A program made the translations under genes and the position numbers. DNA of 64,000 nucleotides, from the NCBI GenBank assembly GCA_947589005.1, contig CANPZO010000011.1:1-64000 (forward strand), written 5' to 3'. The stretch is from an uncultured Clostridia bacterium. Lineage in GTDB: Bacteria; Bacillota; Clostridia; UMGS1883. Numbering within the stretch: position 1 is the stretch's first letter; every line of letters starts with the position of its first letter. Of the stretch, positions 62,629 through 64,000 are shown piece after piece. The notes under the pieces are model-generated. The model did not search any database, was not told where the DNA came from, and saw only the letters and a list, made by a program, of their open reading frames with translations.

Positions 62629-62777
62629 CCCTCGTTTTTACGAGCAAAACTGCCGTCAGCTTTATATTTCTTCGTTTTCCTTAATTTTCCTCCGCATATT
62701 TCACTTTTTAATTTTTTATCATTTTATTTTCGGCGGCGCATAACGTGATATTAGTATATGGAAGGAGCGATATTTTC

Positions 62778-63359
62778 ATGACAAAAAGGATAGAGTTAAA
62801 GCCCCTCGCCGAGCTGGGCAGGGGCTATGCGCTTATAGATGACGGCCGCCTTGAGGTCAGGGTAAACGGGATAATGGGCGCGTTGAAGGTCTGGCTGATA
62901 GGCGAAAGCAACGTGCCCATAGGCAACGTCACCGGTGGCAAGCTCGTCCGCGAGACCGACACGAGGCCGTACAGGGCCCTGCTCATAACCCAGTCCGGAC
63001 GCCAGATGTTCTACGGTCAGTGGAAAGAGGCGGTCTCCGCGCCCGAGCCGGAAAAGGAAGCTCCGGCCGAGCCCGAGAAGGCAGAACCACCCGAGCCGGA
63101 AAACCCGTGGTCTCCCCTACCTGACCTGAGCTGGGTAAAAATAACGGGACGTGACTTCCCCACCGCCGACGAGCGAGTGCGCTTCGCTCTCAGCAACAAC
63201 GCCTTTTACGCCGCCTTCAAGCGGCACAAGTTTTACCTTTTCGGCCGTGACGGTGACCGCTATGCCCTGGCGGTGAAGCACACTCCCGGCGACCCGGCCC
63301 CCTTCCCCTGCACCGAGGGCGCGAAGGCGGCGGGAGAATATATTTATGTGGTGATTTAG
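62778..63359 (+). CDS. Unrecognised two-part protein with Pro/Glu linker
   Basis: A 193-residue protein I do not recognise. The N-terminal part (1-88) is beta-rich with LGRGYALIDDGRLEVRVNGIMG and LITQSGRQMFYGQWK. A linker of repeated Pro-Glu-Lys/Ala-Glu-Pro residues follows (about 90-115). The C-terminal part (118-193) has WVKITGRDFPTADERVRFALSN and FKRHKFYLFGRDGDRYALAV. There is no signal peptide or membrane helix. The start at 62778 follows GGAAGGAGCG. It is convergent with the amidotransferase-like gene, ending within four bases of its stop. Confidence 0.7.
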   Translation: MTKRIELKPLAELGRGYALIDDGRLEVRVNGIMGALKVWLIGESNVPIGNVTGGKLVRETDTRPYRALLITQSGRQMFYGQWKEAVSAPEPEKEAPAEPEKAEPPEPENPWSPLPDLSWVKITGRDFPTADERVRFALSNNAFYAAFKRHKFYLFGRDGDRYALAVKHTPGDPAPFPCTEGAKAAGEYIYVVI

Positions 63360-64000
63360 CACATCTCCACAAACCTCCGAATTATTTTCATCTCAGCCCC
63401 GTCGGTCCTCCACGAAAACTCCGGGTGCCACTGGACGGCCCAGACGAAACGCTTTTCAGGGGCGTAAACCGCCTCCACAAGGCCGTCCGGAGCCTCGGCC
63501 ATGGCCAAAAGGGACGGGGCCAGGGTCTTTATCCCCTGATGGTGATAGCTATTCACTCCCAGCGCCGGAACTCCTAAAAGCTCCCGCAGGGGGCCGCCGA
63601 CGTTGAGATTTACCCGGTGCCACACCCGGTCGTAGGGCGGGGTCATTTTGTGATGAGGGATGTCCTGCCAGAGGGAGCCGCCCAGGACGGCGTTGATTAA
63701 CTGTATACCGCGGCAGATACCGAAAATCGGCTTGTCCGCTCCGTATGCCAGGCGGAAAAGCTCGGCTTCCAGCTTGTCCTTTGGCGGATACGCCTCGCCG
63801 CAGGCGGGAATTGGCTCCTCACCGTAGAGGGACGGGCTAACGTCCTGACCGCCGGTGAAAAGAAAGCCGTCGCAGATACCGAGCGTCCGCTCCAAGGTTC
63901 CCGCCCCGCTGTCAAAGGGCAATATCACCGGCAGAGCGCCGCAGGCCGTCAACGCCTCCATATATCCCGGCAGCATCCATACACTGTCCTTTTCCGTATC
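63356..64000 (-). CDS. Gamma-glutamyl-gamma-aminobutyrate hydrolase-like protein (5' end outside window)
   Basis: At least 214 residues of a class-I glutamine-amidotransferase-like hydrolase (peptidase C26, PuuD-like) that hydrolyses gamma-glutamyl amides. Seen are LFTGGQDVSPSLYGE, the nucleophile elbow FGICRGIQLIN, NSYHHQGI and AVQWHPEFS with the catalytic His. The frame continues to the window edge (DTEKDSVW upstream of MLPGYMEAL), so the true start lies beyond 64000. It could process polyglutamylated or gamma-glutamyl compounds. Confidence 0.88.
   Translation of the reverse strand, partial: DTEKDSVWMLPGYMEALTACGALPVILPFDSGAGTLERTLGICDGFLFTGGQDVSPSLYGEEPIPACGEAYPPKDKLEAELFRLAYGADKPIFGICRGIQLINAVLGGSLWQDIPHHKMTPPYDRVWHRVNLNVGGPLRELLGVPALGVNSYHHQGIKTLAPSLLAMAEAPDGLVEAVYAPEKRFVWAVQWHPEFSWRTDGAEMKIIRRFVEMC

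Overview
The window looks like chromosomal DNA of a GC-rich, endospore-forming (or once spore-forming) member of the class Clostridia, most likely an uncultured gut Oscillospirales/Eubacteriales lineage. Pointers are a PolC-type replicative polymerase, a HrcA/CIRCE-controlled groESL operon, a SCIFF ranthipeptide precursor with its radical SAM maturase, SpoIVB and a PdaA-like deacetylase, a CD1247-type zinc-ribbon protein, TIGR04086 and QueT membrane proteins, and many sigma-A promoters with 17-bp spacers. No rRNA, prophage, IS transposase or CRISPR array is visible. One tRNA (Pro, anticodon CGG) is present.

Layout. 0.1-5.2 kb (- strand): a four-gene operon (alpha/beta hydrolase, D-aspartate-ligase-like ATP-grasp enzyme, Asp/Glu racemase, and a MurE-like ligase fused to an acetylglutamate-kinase domain). 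It looks like an uncharacterised amino-acid or cell-wall ligation pathway. 5.3-9.8 kb: a PolC without its proofreading exonuclease, and an AadA-like nucleotidyltransferase. 10-14.3 kb: ispG and a PqqD-like protein, then aroQ, a degenerate M24 'peptidase', efp and a CD1247-like protein. 14.6-16.9 kb: a BlaI/M56 sensor operon whose M56 protein is split into two coupled genes. 17-26.5 kb: a rhamnogalacturonan-I locus (GH105, FG-GAP propeller protein, a 1549-residue secreted lyase with two esterase domains, and an SGNH esterase) with a divergent AraC regulator. 26.6-28.8 kb: a MATE exporter behind a leader hairpin, and a CarD-like regulator.

28.9-34.2 kb is the most unusual accessory island: a TIR-transmembrane-beta-propeller protein divergent from a RyR-domain protein and a Rossmann-plus-four-TM (SLATT-like) protein, resembling nucleotide-signalling conflict systems. 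34.3-41.8 kb (- strand) is a packed housekeeping run: murJ, DUF5693, aroK, holB, ricT, hydroxyacid dehydrogenase, HAD phosphatase. 41.9-51.6 kb holds envelope and sporulation genes (NAGPA-domain exoprotein, two polysaccharide deacetylases, DUF11 protein, HPr-like protein, glgA, spoIVB). 51.7-54.9 kb has secDF and a lipoprotein made by duplicating the SecD periplasmic domain. 55-57 kb is the SCIFF locus. 57-60.2 kb has a phosphoribosyltransferase, queT behind a preQ1-I-like riboswitch, mntP and tyrS. 60.3-64 kb has tRNA-Pro, groESL, an unknown protein and a truncated class-I glutamine-amidotransferase-like hydrolase.

Several intergenic signals repeat across the window. A 3' element of about 120-150 bp ending in a terminator hairpin occurs three times, always just downstream of a gene on the same strand. 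A second terminator sequence is shared by the CD1247 gene and groEL. All calls rest on reading the sequence; no database searches were run.
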